Positions 16,897 to 25,102 of a stretch of 64,000 nucleotides of DNA are shown here, in pieces. The translations under genes were made by a program, and so were the position numbers. Origin of the DNA: Panacagrimonas sp965216805 (GTDB taxonomy: Bacteria > Pseudomonadota > Gammaproteobacteria > Nevskiales > Nevskiaceae); contig NZ_CBDCGN010000002.1 in the NCBI RefSeq assembly GCF_965216805.1, positions 2,763,438 to 2,827,437 of the forward strand, written 5' to 3'. How positions within the stretch are numbered: the stretch's first letter is position 1; each line of letters opens with the position of its first letter. The notes under the pieces are model-generated. The model was not told where the DNA came from. It saw only the letters and a list, made by a program, of their open reading frames with translations, and did no database searches.

Positions 16897-17706
16897 ATGG
16901 ACTCACTGTCACTTTCGGGCATATCTCTGATGCTGCTGCTCGGCCTTCGCCATGGCCTGGATCCGGATCACATCGCGCTGATTGATGGACTCACCTTGCG
17001 GGCGCACCAGCAACGCCCTTCCATGGCTCCCTGGGTCGGCACCTGGTTTGCGCTGGGGCATGGCCTCGTGGTGACGCTGATCGCAGTGGCGGTCAGTCTG
17101 GGTGCCGGGCGCATCGATCTGCCTGCCGCGGTCACCGGTATCGCCGAGTGGGTTCCGGTGGCCCTGCTGTTCGCGGTGGGCACCGGCAATCTGCGGTCGC
17201 TGCTGCGCGACGCCGACTATCAGCCCGCCGGCTGGCGCACGCGCCTGATTCCACCGCCCCTGCGCGGTAGCACCAGCCCGCTCGGTATCTTCCTGATCGG
17301 AGCGCTCTTCGCCGCGATATTCGACACCATCACCCAAGCCGCCGCCTGGGGCTACGTGGCCACGCAGCAGGGCGGCGTGATGGCCGCGCTGGCCATTGGC
17401 CTGACCTTCACGCTCGGCATGCTGGTGACGGACACCTTGGACGCGCGCCTCCTATGCCGTCTGCTGCGCGACCCACGGCCGGAGGTGGCGCGCCGCCGAC
17501 GCCGTGCGCTGGGCTGGGTAATCGTGCTGATGGCCTACGCGGTGGTGCTGTACGCCCTGCTCAGCCGGCTCACGCCGGCGCTGCAACTCTCCGACGCTGT
17601 CTACACGGCGTTGGGGGTGGCGATGGTGGCCCTGCTCGCCGGTCTGATCGTGATCGCCACGCTACGTGAAACCCGCTCGCAACCCACTCCGGAATCCGCA
17701 CCATGA
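16897..17706 (+). CDS. NiCoT-family metal transporter
   Basis: A 269-residue membrane protein of the nickel/cobalt transporter family (HoxN/NixA type). The signature of helix II is LRHGLDPDHIALID, close to the family RHAxDADHI; others are FALGHGLVVTL, AAIFDTITQ and GMLVTDTLDARLL. About seven hydrophobic segments are visible. Family members import Ni(II) or Co(II). The Zur box in front and zur downstream suggest this variant imports zinc or supplies another metal during zinc starvation. It overlaps the next gene by 4 bases (ATGA). Confidence 0.82.
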   Translation: MDSLSLSGISLMLLLGLRHGLDPDHIALIDGLTLRAHQQRPSMAPWVGTWFALGHGLVVTLIAVAVSLGAGRIDLPAAVTGIAEWVPVALLFAVGTGNLRSLLRDADYQPAGWRTRLIPPPLRGSTSPLGIFLIGALFAAIFDTITQAAAWGYVATQQGGVMAALAIGLTFTLGMLVTDTLDARLLCRLLRDPRPEVARRRRRALGWVIVLMAYAVVLYALLSRLTPALQLSDAVYTALGVAMVALLAGLIVIATLRETRSQPTPESAP

Positions 17707-19049
17707 CCCGTCCCGAACCGATCCCCGTCACCGTCCTCACCGGCTTTCTCGGCAGTGGTAAGACCACGCTGCTCAACCTCATCCTCACCGAGCAGCACGG
17801 CCAGCGCATTGCCGTCATCGAGAACGAGTTCGGCGAGATCGGTATCGATCACGAACTGGTCATCAACGCCGACGAAGAAATCTTCGAGATGAACAACGGT
17901 TGCATCTGCTGCACCGTGCGCGGCGATCTGATCCGCATTCTCGGCAATCTGGTCAAACGCCGCGACAAGTTCGACCGCATCATCGTCGAGACCACCGGCA
18001 TGGCCGACCCCGGCCCGGTGGCGCAGACCTTCTTCGTCGACGAAGACCTGAAGCGCCAGTTCACGCTCGATGGCGTGGTGACACTGGTGGACGCCAGGCA
18101 TGCGGCACTGCATCTGGACGACTCCGAAGAATGCCGTCAGCAGATCGCCTTCGGCGACGTCATCCTGATCAACAAGACGGACCTATCCACCCCGAAAGAA
18201 CTCGATGCGCTGGAAGCGCGCGTACGCGGCATGAATGCCCTGGCCAAAGTCCTGCGCACGGAGAATGCAGCGGTGCCCCTGGATGTGATTCTCGATGTCG
18301 GCGGCTTCGACCTGGAGCAGGCGCTCAAGCAGAAGCCGACGTTCCTCGAACCCGAATACCCCTTCGAGTGGGGCGGCATCTTTGACTTGCGCAGCGGTGA
18401 AGTCCTCGTGCTGAACGACGGGCCGGATGCGGCAATGAAGATGGCCTTGGTCCCGGTCGCCGAAGCAGGAACGGAGGCGCTTGCGCAGGCCGCCGAGCAG
18501 GCGCTGCGCCTGTATTCGCACAAGCTCGCGCCTGGCGACGAGAGCGTGGAACTGGACGGCCTGGGCCAAGTACAGAATCTGCTGCTGGCGCTGCCGGGTC
18601 GCAAGCGCGTGCCGCTGCGTCCCACGCAACTGGGCCTGCATGCGCTGTTCACCCAGCATCTGCCAGAGGAGTTCGATGCGCAGTTTGAAGACGCCGCCGG
18701 GAAGACGCTGCCGGCGCTACTGGAGCACACCTACGCCGCCGGTCACAGCCACGACGACAGCATCGGCTCGGTAGGTATCCGCGCCGAGGGCGTGGTCAAT
18801 CCCTCTATTTTCAGCACCTGGCTTCGCGCCCTGCTCGGGACTTACGGCAACGATATCTTTCGTAGCAAGGGCATCCTCAACTACGCCGGTGCCTCGCGCC
18901 GCTATGTGTTCCAGGGTGTACACATGCTGGTGGATGGCGGACTCGAACGCGAATGGCCGCCGGGGCCGCGCGAGAACCAGCTGGTGTTCATCGGCCGCAA
19001 GCTGGACCGCGCGCTGCTGGAAAGCGGCTTTCGCCAATGTCTGCTTTGA
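17703..19049 (+). CDS. COG0523 GTPase, second paralogue
   Basis: A 448-residue CobW/COG0523 protein starting in an ATGA overlap at 17703. Walker A GFLGSGKTT is at residues 14-22, CICC at 67-70, and NKTD at about 156. Between the GTPase and the C-terminal CobW domain it carries an extra block of about 120 residues (from EYPFEWGGIF to LEHTYAAGHSHDDS). The end of that block has a short His pair. This insertion makes it longer than the roughly 320-400 residues usual in the family. The domain RSKGILNYAGASRRYVFQGV marks the CobW C-terminus. It is likely a zinc chaperone with a client different from ZigA. Confidence 0.87.
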   Translation: MTRPEPIPVTVLTGFLGSGKTTLLNLILTEQHGQRIAVIENEFGEIGIDHELVINADEEIFEMNNGCICCTVRGDLIRILGNLVKRRDKFDRIIVETTGMADPGPVAQTFFVDEDLKRQFTLDGVVTLVDARHAALHLDDSEECRQQIAFGDVILINKTDLSTPKELDALEARVRGMNALAKVLRTENAAVPLDVILDVGGFDLEQALKQKPTFLEPEYPFEWGGIFDLRSGEVLVLNDGPDAAMKMALVPVAEAGTEALAQAAEQALRLYSHKLAPGDESVELDGLGQVQNLLLALPGRKRVPLRPTQLGLHALFTQHLPEEFDAQFEDAAGKTLPALLEHTYAAGHSHDDSIGSVGIRAEGVVNPSIFSTWLRALLGTYGNDIFRSKGILNYAGASRRYVFQGVHMLVDGGLEREWPPGPRENQLVFIGRKLDRALLESGFRQCLL

Positions 19050-20059
19050 CTTCCACCGCAGCCGGCCTGTCCCCGATCTGGGAGGTGCAGCTTGCCGAGC
19101 ACCCGGTCGCGTTGTGCGTGGCGCGCGACGGCACGCGCGTGGTGGCAGGCGGTCTGGGCGGCGAGTTGCTGAGCCTGGACGCTGCGAGCGGACAGCTGCG
19201 AGCCCGCTGGAACGCGCACCCGTCTGGATTGTGCTGCGCGGCATTCGGTGCCGGGGTTCTGGCGAGCGGTGGTCAGGACGGTTGCTTGCGCTTGTGGAAC
19301 GCGGACGGTGTATCGGCTGCCGAAACGCGTATCGATGGGCGCTGGCTTGAGCAGCTGGGCTGGTCCGTGGACGGCGCGCACCTGGCGGCGGCGGCCGGCC
19401 GCACCGTCGTGCTCTGTAACGCGAGCGGCGTCGAGCGGCATCGCTATATCCACGCCTCCCCAGTGCGGGCACTGGCGTTTTCGGCCAATGGCGGCTTTCT
19501 GGCCGTGGGTGGCGGTGGCGGTGTGAGCCTGCTGCGCACTCGGGACGGACAGCTCGATCGTCGTTACGACAACCGCTCGCCGCTGCTGTCGCTGGCCTTC
19601 TCGCCGGACGGCCGCATCCTCGCCAGCGGCACCGGCGACAACGAGGTCCGCTTCTGGCGGCTGGGCTCCGGCGAGTCCTCGCAGATGTCCGGCTTCAAGG
19701 GGCCGCCGTTCAGGCCGATGGCGCTGGCCTGGAACGGCCACACGCTGGCCAGCGGCGGAGATCAGTCCATCGCGCTGTGGAAATTCAGCGGCAAGGGCCC
19801 CGAAGGACGGCAGCCCGAGATGCTGCATGGCCATTGGGGTCTGGTCACCCACCTCCAGTACAGCGCGGACGGCGCCTGGCTCGCCAGCAGCGGGCGCGAC
19901 GGCACCCTGATGCTGACCGAAGTCGCCAGGCCGGCCGCGCCGCGCCTCGGCGCCGAGCTAGAGGACGAGGCCTGCGCGCTCGCCTGGCATCCCCGCAAAC
20001 CGCTGGTCTACGTTGCGGATGCCAGCGGTCGCGTCGCCGCGTATGCCGCGCATCGCTGA
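19037..20059 (+). CDS. WD40-repeat protein
   Basis: A 340-residue beta-propeller starting at ATG 19037, 13 bases inside the end of the preceding GTPase gene, so it is translationally coupled. Repeats are visible as LASGGQDGCLRLWNADG, LAFSPDGRILASGTGDNEVRFW, LASGGDQSIALWKFSG and LASSGRDGTLMLTEVA; about seven blades fit. No signal peptide is present, so it is probably cytoplasmic. WD40 proteins have no catalytic role and act as docking platforms. Lying between two COG0523 genes, it may bring the GTPase together with its client protein; this is inference. Confidence 0.85.
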   Translation: MSALTSTAAGLSPIWEVQLAEHPVALCVARDGTRVVAGGLGGELLSLDAASGQLRARWNAHPSGLCCAAFGAGVLASGGQDGCLRLWNADGVSAAETRIDGRWLEQLGWSVDGAHLAAAAGRTVVLCNASGVERHRYIHASPVRALAFSANGGFLAVGGGGGVSLLRTRDGQLDRRYDNRSPLLSLAFSPDGRILASGTGDNEVRFWRLGSGESSQMSGFKGPPFRPMALAWNGHTLASGGDQSIALWKFSGKGPEGRQPEMLHGHWGLVTHLQYSADGAWLASSGRDGTLMLTEVARPAAPRLGAELEDEACALAWHPRKPLVYVADASGRVAAYAAHR

Positions 20060-20069
20060 AAACACGGTT

Positions 20070-21161
20070 ATGAACGTCGACATCGACACCGCCTCAACCC
20101 GGCTCCCCGTCGTGCTGCTCACCGGCTTTCTGGGTGCCGGCAAGAGCACGCTGCTGAACTTCGTCCTGCGTCATCCGCAAATGACGGGAACTGCCGTCGT
20201 CATCAACGAGTACGGCAGCGTCGGAATCGATCATCACCTGGTGGAATCCGCATCGGACGATATGGAACTGATCGCCGACGGTTGCCTGTGCTGTACTGCG
20301 CGCGGCCAGTTGGCGGACGCGCTGATGAGCCTGTTCAAGCGCGCGCAGCAACGTCAGTTCACGCTCAAGCGCGTGATCGTGGAGACCACCGGCCTGGCTG
20401 AGCCCGGATCGATCCTGCAGCAGTTTCTGAAACACCCGCAGCTCGCCGAACGCTTCGTGGTGGACACCGTCGTCACCCTGGTCGATGCGCTCAATGCGCC
20501 GGCGACGCTGGATACCCATGACATTGCCGTGCAGCAGATCACCGGGGCCGATGTCTTGCTGGTGACCAAGACCGATCTCGTCGCGAGCGACGACGCGCAG
20601 GCGCTCGAACAACGCCTCGCCACGATGAATCCGGATGCCGTGATCGAGCGCGTAAGGTCCGGCGCGGCACAGCCCAGTCAACTGTTCGCCGGCCTGCATC
20701 GGCGCGCGTCTTCGGGTGCAGGTCTCGGCGCACTGTTCGCCGATGCCGACCGGATTCGCTTCACGCCGATGAAAACGCCACTGGGCCGACTGATCGCCCC
20801 GGCGGCGGCGACGCGCACGCCGGCGGATCAGGAGATTCAGACGTTCAGCCTGATCTTCGACGAGCCGCTGCCGGCGGGCAGCTTCTACAGTTGGCTGGAT
20901 TTCGTCCGCACACTCTGCGGCCCGACGCTGCTGCGCATGAAGGGGCTGGTGAACCTGAAAGGACAGGACGTGCCAACGGTAATCCACGGCGTGCAGAAAA
21001 CCTTTCATCCCGTCCAGCAATTGCCGTCCTGGCCCAGCGACGATCAGCGCACACGGATCGTCTTCATCACCCGCGGCTGGGGCCAGGACGTCGTGGCCTC
21101 GACCATGGACTGGCTGCGTGCACGATTGCCGCAGGCCCAAGCAGCCGGCAATGACGCCTAG
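20070..21161 (+). CDS. COG0523 GTPase, third paralogue
   Basis: A 363-residue CobW/COG0523 GTPase. ATG 20070 is chosen; an ATG at 20043 would overlap the WD40 gene. Walker A is GFLGAGKST (residues 19-27), the metal-binding motif is CLCC at 72-75, and TKTD is near residue 165. The C-terminal domain has LRMKGLVNLKGQDVPTVIHG. It is closer to the YjiA/CobW type than ZigA. It shares the operon with the second paralogue, so the two probably act on different targets. The last 11 bases overlap the next gene. Confidence 0.87.
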   Translation: MNVDIDTASTRLPVVLLTGFLGAGKSTLLNFVLRHPQMTGTAVVINEYGSVGIDHHLVESASDDMELIADGCLCCTARGQLADALMSLFKRAQQRQFTLKRVIVETTGLAEPGSILQQFLKHPQLAERFVVDTVVTLVDALNAPATLDTHDIAVQQITGADVLLVTKTDLVASDDAQALEQRLATMNPDAVIERVRSGAAQPSQLFAGLHRRASSGAGLGALFADADRIRFTPMKTPLGRLIAPAAATRTPADQEIQTFSLIFDEPLPAGSFYSWLDFVRTLCGPTLLRMKGLVNLKGQDVPTVIHGVQKTFHPVQQLPSWPSDDQRTRIVFITRGWGQDVVASTMDWLRARLPQAQAAGNDA

Positions 21162-21432
21162 AACCTCCGTCGCGCTGCTGGTTGTCATCGGCATCGCCGC
21201 GGGCGCGCAGGCCACAGCGGCGGAGCAGCCGGCGACACGGGCCACTCCGGCGCCGGATACGGACCCGGTACCGGCACCACAGCCCCGGCGCTTCGACAGC
21301 TTCGACGGAAGCCTGCCGGACGGTGACGGACCGCTGATGTACCGGGGCCCCTGGGCCGGGCGCATGGGTCGTGGTGGCTGCTGTCACGAAACGCGGGACG
21401 GCCAAATCTACTGTCACGGAGTCCGATCGTGA
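21151..21432 (+). CDS. small exported Cys/His protein, metal-binding candidate
   Basis: A 93-residue protein with an N-terminal signal peptide (hydrophobic residues 6-22, cleavage near ATAAEQ). A Pro-rich middle leads to a C-terminal GGCCHETRDGQIYCHG, giving three Cys and two His in 15 residues, a plausible zinc site in the periplasm. It overlaps the GTPase gene before it and is overlapped by the ABC ATPase gene after it, so it belongs to the transporter set. I do not recognise a family. In Pseudomonas a Zur-regulated locus of similar layout (PA4063-PA4066) begins with a periplasmic zinc-binding protein, which this may replace. Confidence 0.65.
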   Translation: MTPRTSVALLVVIGIAAGAQATAAEQPATRATPAPDTDPVPAPQPRRFDSFDGSLPDGDGPLMYRGPWAGRMGRGGCCHETRDGQIYCHGVRS

Positions 21433-22076
21433 GCGCGCCGGTGCTCGACATCCCGTCGCTCGAATTTGCCTACGGCGAGCACGTCGTCTTGCGGATGGGC
21501 GATCTGGCGCTGCAGGCAGGGGACGCCTGCGCCGTGCTGGGGCCGTCGGGTTGCGGCAAGACCACCCTGCTGCACCTCGTCGCCGGGCTGCTGCGTCCCA
21601 CGCAGGGTTCGGTCACGGTCTGCGGCCAGCGCCTAGCGGATCTCGATCACGCCGCTTGTGACCGCTTTCGCGGACGTCATCTCGGCATCATTTTTCAGCG
21701 TCTCCACCTGCTGCCAGCACTGAGCGTGCTCGACAACCTCCTGCTCGCCCAGCACCTCGCGCGAGTGCCGCGCGATGCCAACGCCGCAAGGGTACTGCTG
21801 ACGGAGTTGGGTATCGAAGCGCTGGCGCGCGCAAAACCATCGATGCTCAGTCAGGGACAGGCGCAGCGTGTGGCCATCGCCCGCGCGCTGGTGCATCGTC
21901 CGCGCCTGCTGCTGGCGGACGAACCCACGTCCAGCCTCGATGAGGCCAACGCGCAACGGGCGATCGAACTGCTGCGTGCGCAAGCGGCATCGGCCGGTGC
22001 GGCGCTGCTCGTCGTCACGCACGATCAGCGCATCCGCGGTCAGCTCGGCCGCGAACTGACCTTGGCCCCACCATGA
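21429..22076 (+). CDS. ABC transporter ATPase, LolD/MacB type
   Basis: A 215-residue ATPase starting at GTG 21429, in a GTGA overlap. Walker A is GPSGCGKTT, the signature is MLSQGQAQRVAIARAL (SxGQ variant LSQGQ), and Walker B is LLLADEPTSSLDE. It belongs to the LolD/MacB/FtsE class that partners FtsX-type permeases, not to the ZnuC class. It overlaps the permease gene by 4 bases. The pair, with the DUF3299 lipoprotein behind it, matches the Zur-controlled PA4064-PA4066 type of system. Confidence 0.85.
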   Translation: MSAPVLDIPSLEFAYGEHVVLRMGDLALQAGDACAVLGPSGCGKTTLLHLVAGLLRPTQGSVTVCGQRLADLDHAACDRFRGRHLGIIFQRLHLLPALSVLDNLLLAQHLARVPRDANAARVLLTELGIEALARAKPSMLSQGQAQRVAIARALVHRPRLLLADEPTSSLDEANAQRAIELLRAQAASAGAALLVVTHDQRIRGQLGRELTLAPP

Positions 22077-23329
22077 ACCTGCCGAAGCTGGCATTCGCCA
22101 ACCTGCGCGCCTCGCCGCTGACCTCGCTAGTCAACGTGCTGCTGCTCGGCCTGGGTACGGCGAGCATCGTGCTGCTGATGCTGATCGGCGATCAGTTCGC
22201 CTCCACGCTGGCGCGCGATGCGCGCGGCATCGATCTGGTGCTGGGCGCCAAGGGCAGTCCGGTGCAGCTCGTCCTGTCCAGCGTGTATCACGCCGACATC
22301 CCCACCGGGAATATTCCGCAGGCCGAGGCGGATCGCTGGGCCGCCGACCCGAGAGTGGAGAAGGCCATTCCGCTGTCGCTGGGCGACAGCTTCAGGGGCT
22401 TTCGAATTGTCGGTACCACGCCCGATTACGCGGCGCTCTATCAAGCGCAGCTCGGCGATGGCCGCTACTGGAACGCGCCGATGGAAGCGGTCGCCGGCGC
22501 CGCCGTCGCGCGCGAGGCCAAGCTGGCGCCCGGTTCGATCCTCGCCGGCGCCCATGGCCTGGTCGGCGGCGGGCATGAGCATGCGGGTCATCCGTACCAT
22601 GTCGTCGGCGTGCTCGCCCCTACCGGCACGGTGCTGGACCGGCTGATCCTGACCTCGCTGGACAGCGTGTGGAAGCTGCATGAGGAGGAGCACCACGAGC
22701 ATGAACATGAGGGCGAGGATCACGACGCGGGTCACCATGAAGATCACGACGAGGACCGCGAGCACGAAGAAGCCAGCTCCGGCGACCGCGAGATCACGGC
22801 CATGCTGCTGAGCTACACCTCGCCGCTGGCCGCCACCTCGCTGCCGCGCCAGATCAACATGGAATCCAGGCTGCAAGCCGCGGCGCCGGCCTTCGAGCTC
22901 AGCCGGCTGCTGCAACTCGTCGGTCTGGGCCTGGACGGCCTGCGTGCGTTTGCCGCGGTGCTGATCCTCACGGCGGGCCTGTCGGTGTTCGCCGCGCTGT
23001 ATGGCGCGCTCAAGGCGCGTCGCTTCGACCTGGCAATGCTGCGCTGCCTGGGTGCGACGCGCTTCGAACTGTTGCTGAGCCTGTTGCTGGAAGGCCTGAT
23101 GCTGGCCGCGCTCGGCGCCTTGCTGGGCTTCGCGCTGGGCCACGGCGCCATGGAACTGCTGGGCCGCTGGCTGCATTCGGCGCGCGGCGTTTCCGCCAGC
23201 GGCTGGGTCTGGCTGAGTTCCGAAACCCTGCTGCTGATCGGCCTGCTGATCGTGGGCTTGCTGGCATCCGCACTGCCCGCGTGGCAGGCCTATCGCGCCG
23301 ACGTCGCGCGCACGCTGGCGCAGGGATGA
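22073..23329 (+). CDS. FtsX-type ABC permease with His-rich periplasmic loop
   Basis: A 418-residue permease: one N-terminal membrane segment (residues 10-35), a large periplasmic domain, and three C-terminal segments (about 295-318, 340-365 and 385-408). The periplasmic domain contains a His/Glu/Asp-rich stretch at about residues 203-236 (HEEEHHEHEHEGEDHDAGHH and onward) with ten His. Such stretches bind zinc in ZnuA and ZIP transporters. Ordinary LolE/MacB proteins lack it. It overlaps both neighbours by 4 bases. The direction of transport and substrate are not proved. Confidence 0.85.
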   Translation: MNLPKLAFANLRASPLTSLVNVLLLGLGTASIVLLMLIGDQFASTLARDARGIDLVLGAKGSPVQLVLSSVYHADIPTGNIPQAEADRWAADPRVEKAIPLSLGDSFRGFRIVGTTPDYAALYQAQLGDGRYWNAPMEAVAGAAVAREAKLAPGSILAGAHGLVGGGHEHAGHPYHVVGVLAPTGTVLDRLILTSLDSVWKLHEEEHHEHEHEGEDHDAGHHEDHDEDREHEEASSGDREITAMLLSYTSPLAATSLPRQINMESRLQAAAPAFELSRLLQLVGLGLDGLRAFAAVLILTAGLSVFAALYGALKARRFDLAMLRCLGATRFELLLSLLLEGLMLAALGALLGFALGHGAMELLGRWLHSARGVSASGWVWLSSETLLLIGLLIVGLLASALPAWQAYRADVARTLAQG

Positions 23330-24297
23330 GGCGTATGTCGCGAATCGCAACGCTGCTGTTGTGGTGCCCGCTGGTATTGGCCGGCTGTGATCGCAACAAG
23401 GAGGCGCCTGCACTGGTAGCGGCCCAGGCCGAACCGACACCCCGCACCGCGACGCTGGACAATCCCGGGACGCTCACGGACGCCGAACTCGCCGTGCAAG
23501 CGCCGATCGATTTGTCGGGCACCCCCTATGCGGACAGCGAGCCGGCAGAACCGCCACCCCAGCCCATCGCCGCCGACAAGGCCACCGCCGTGCGTCTGGA
23601 ATTCATGTCGGAGACCGGCTATCTCGACGAGCAGAGGCGCTACGTGGTGGACCTGCTGGAACGCGATCTGGCCTACATGACCGTGCAGGTGCAGACGCCG
23701 GACGGTCGGCCGGTGATCGGTGCCAAGCCCAAGCTCGAAATCGTCGGGAGCTCCAAACTCACGGCGGTCGATGCCGGCGAGACCACCGACGACAGCGGCA
23801 TGATGTCTTTCGGCATCGTCGGCGGAAAAATGGGCTCGGACCGCGTCACGGTGAGCTACCGCGATCAGCGTCTGGAGATGTTGGTCAACGTCATCAGCCT
23901 CAAGGCGGCGGGCTATCCCGGCCTGGACGAGGTCAGCGGCGCGCTGCGCTGGGAAAATCTGATGCAGGCACGGTTGCGCTTCACCGATGACCGGGTGCAG
24001 GCGGATTTTCCGCAGGACATTGCGGCCCAGAACGGCAAGACGGTGAAGCTCGTCGGGTTCATGATGCCGCTGGAGCCCGAGCAAAAACAGAAGCACTTCC
24101 TGCTCACCTCCAATCCGCCGAGCTGTTTCTTTCACATTCCCGGCGGCCCGGCCGGTGCCGTCGAAGTATTTGCACCCAAAGGCGTCACCGCGTCCTGGGA
24201 CCCCATCACTCTCGAAGGTCGCTTCGAGACCGTCATTCGCAACGAGGAGATCGGTGTGATCTATCGACTACGCGACGCACGGCAAGTCAAACCATGA
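23326..24297 (+). CDS. DUF3299 lipoprotein
   Basis: A 323-residue protein with a lipoprotein signal (LVLAGC, Cys about residue 21). ATG 23326 overlaps the permease stop; ATG 23335 is an alternative. The C-terminal third (VKLVGFMMPLEPEQKQKHFL, then SCFFHIPGGPAGAVEVFA) is DUF3299. The middle has a beta-sandwich-like part (VQTPDGRPVIGAKPKLEIVG). DUF3299 proteins follow the LolDE-like ABC genes in Zur-controlled loci, so it is probably an outer-membrane or periplasmic partner of that transporter. Its exact role is unknown. Confidence 0.8.
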   Translation: MRRMSRIATLLLWCPLVLAGCDRNKEAPALVAAQAEPTPRTATLDNPGTLTDAELAVQAPIDLSGTPYADSEPAEPPPQPIAADKATAVRLEFMSETGYLDEQRRYVVDLLERDLAYMTVQVQTPDGRPVIGAKPKLEIVGSSKLTAVDAGETTDDSGMMSFGIVGGKMGSDRVTVSYRDQRLEMLVNVISLKAAGYPGLDEVSGALRWENLMQARLRFTDDRVQADFPQDIAAQNGKTVKLVGFMMPLEPEQKQKHFLLTSNPPSCFFHIPGGPAGAVEVFAPKGVTASWDPITLEGRFETVIRNEEIGVIYRLRDARQVKP

Positions 24298-24333
24298 CGC
24301 GCCGAAATCCGCTGGCAACGGTATCCTTTGGCC

Positions 24334-24825
24334 ATGCCTATCCAGACTGCCGACAAGAAAAGTCGACATGCCGACTTGCCCGCTCAGGCCCGCCGGCTGG
24401 CCGAGAAACTGAGCGCCGATGCCGGCGAGCGGCTGACGCCCGCGCGTCTGAACGCCTACGCGGAACTGGTCGCCCAGGGGCGGCCCGTCTCCGCTTACGA
24501 ACTGATGGCGCTGCTGGAAAAGCGGGAGAAGCGCAGGCTCGCGCCGCTGACCGTGTACCGCCAGCTTGAATTTCTGACCCGCATCGGCCTGGTCCACAAG
24601 CTGGCCTCGGCACAGGCCTTCCTCGCCTGCGATCACCCCGACCATCCCCACGATGGGCTCTACCTCGTGTGTTCCACCTGCGGCCATGCCGACGAGCTTG
24701 AGTCCACGGCGCTGACGCAGTTGCTCGGCAAGGCCGCCAGCAGCCGCGGGTTCAAATCGAACCGTCGCATCGTCGAACTTGAAGGCACTTGCAAGAACTG
24801 CGCTGACGATCCGCCGAAGTCCTGA
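24334..24825 (+). CDS. zur: Zur, Fur-family zinc-uptake repressor
   Basis: A 163-residue Fur-family regulator starting at ATG 24334. The winged-helix domain (TPARLNAYAELVAQGRPVSA, then LTVYRQLEFLTRIGLVHKL) is followed by metal sites: Cys99 and His101 with HPHDG, CSTCGHAD (Cys113, Cys116) and the C-terminal CKNC (Cys153, Cys156). The short length, CDHP motif and second CxxC pair are those of Zur rather than Fur. It closes the operon that starts at 16897, so it would be induced with the genes it represses. Four matching boxes lie in this cargo. Confidence 0.9.
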   Translation: MPIQTADKKSRHADLPAQARRLAEKLSADAGERLTPARLNAYAELVAQGRPVSAYELMALLEKREKRRLAPLTVYRQLEFLTRIGLVHKLASAQAFLACDHPDHPHDGLYLVCSTCGHADELESTALTQLLGKAASSRGFKSNRRIVELEGTCKNCADDPPKS

Positions 24826-25013
24826 TCCTTGCGCTATGTCCAACTCGACCAGGGCGTACAGAGATTGGGCGTGGCGTGCGGGATGTTCGGAGATCGAGAA
24901 CAGGAGTTGCCAGCCCAGATTGGGCAGGTCCGGGCCGCGTGCGGCTGGTGGTTGGAGTCAGCGCCCCATGGGCGGCGCTCCAAATGGCTTTGTCGTTGAC
25001 TTCTTCGATGAAG

Positions 25014-25034
25014 ATGTAATGTTATAACATTTAT
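25014..25034. promoter_or_regulatory. Zur box at the right edge of the cargo
   Basis: ATGTAATGTTATAACATTTAT is the best Zur match in the window, with the perfect centre TGTTATAACA at 25020-25029. A TTGACT (24996-25001) lies upstream. The only frame behind it is a 32-residue flavoprotein stub at 25103, so the site appears to have outlived its target. The 24826-25013 stretch between zur and this box shows no gene. Confidence 0.8.
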
Positions 25035-25102
25035 ATATTAAAGACACGATCATCAATCATTGCGTGCTGACCGCTGGCGCCAACTTTCGAGGGAGATCGC
25101 TC

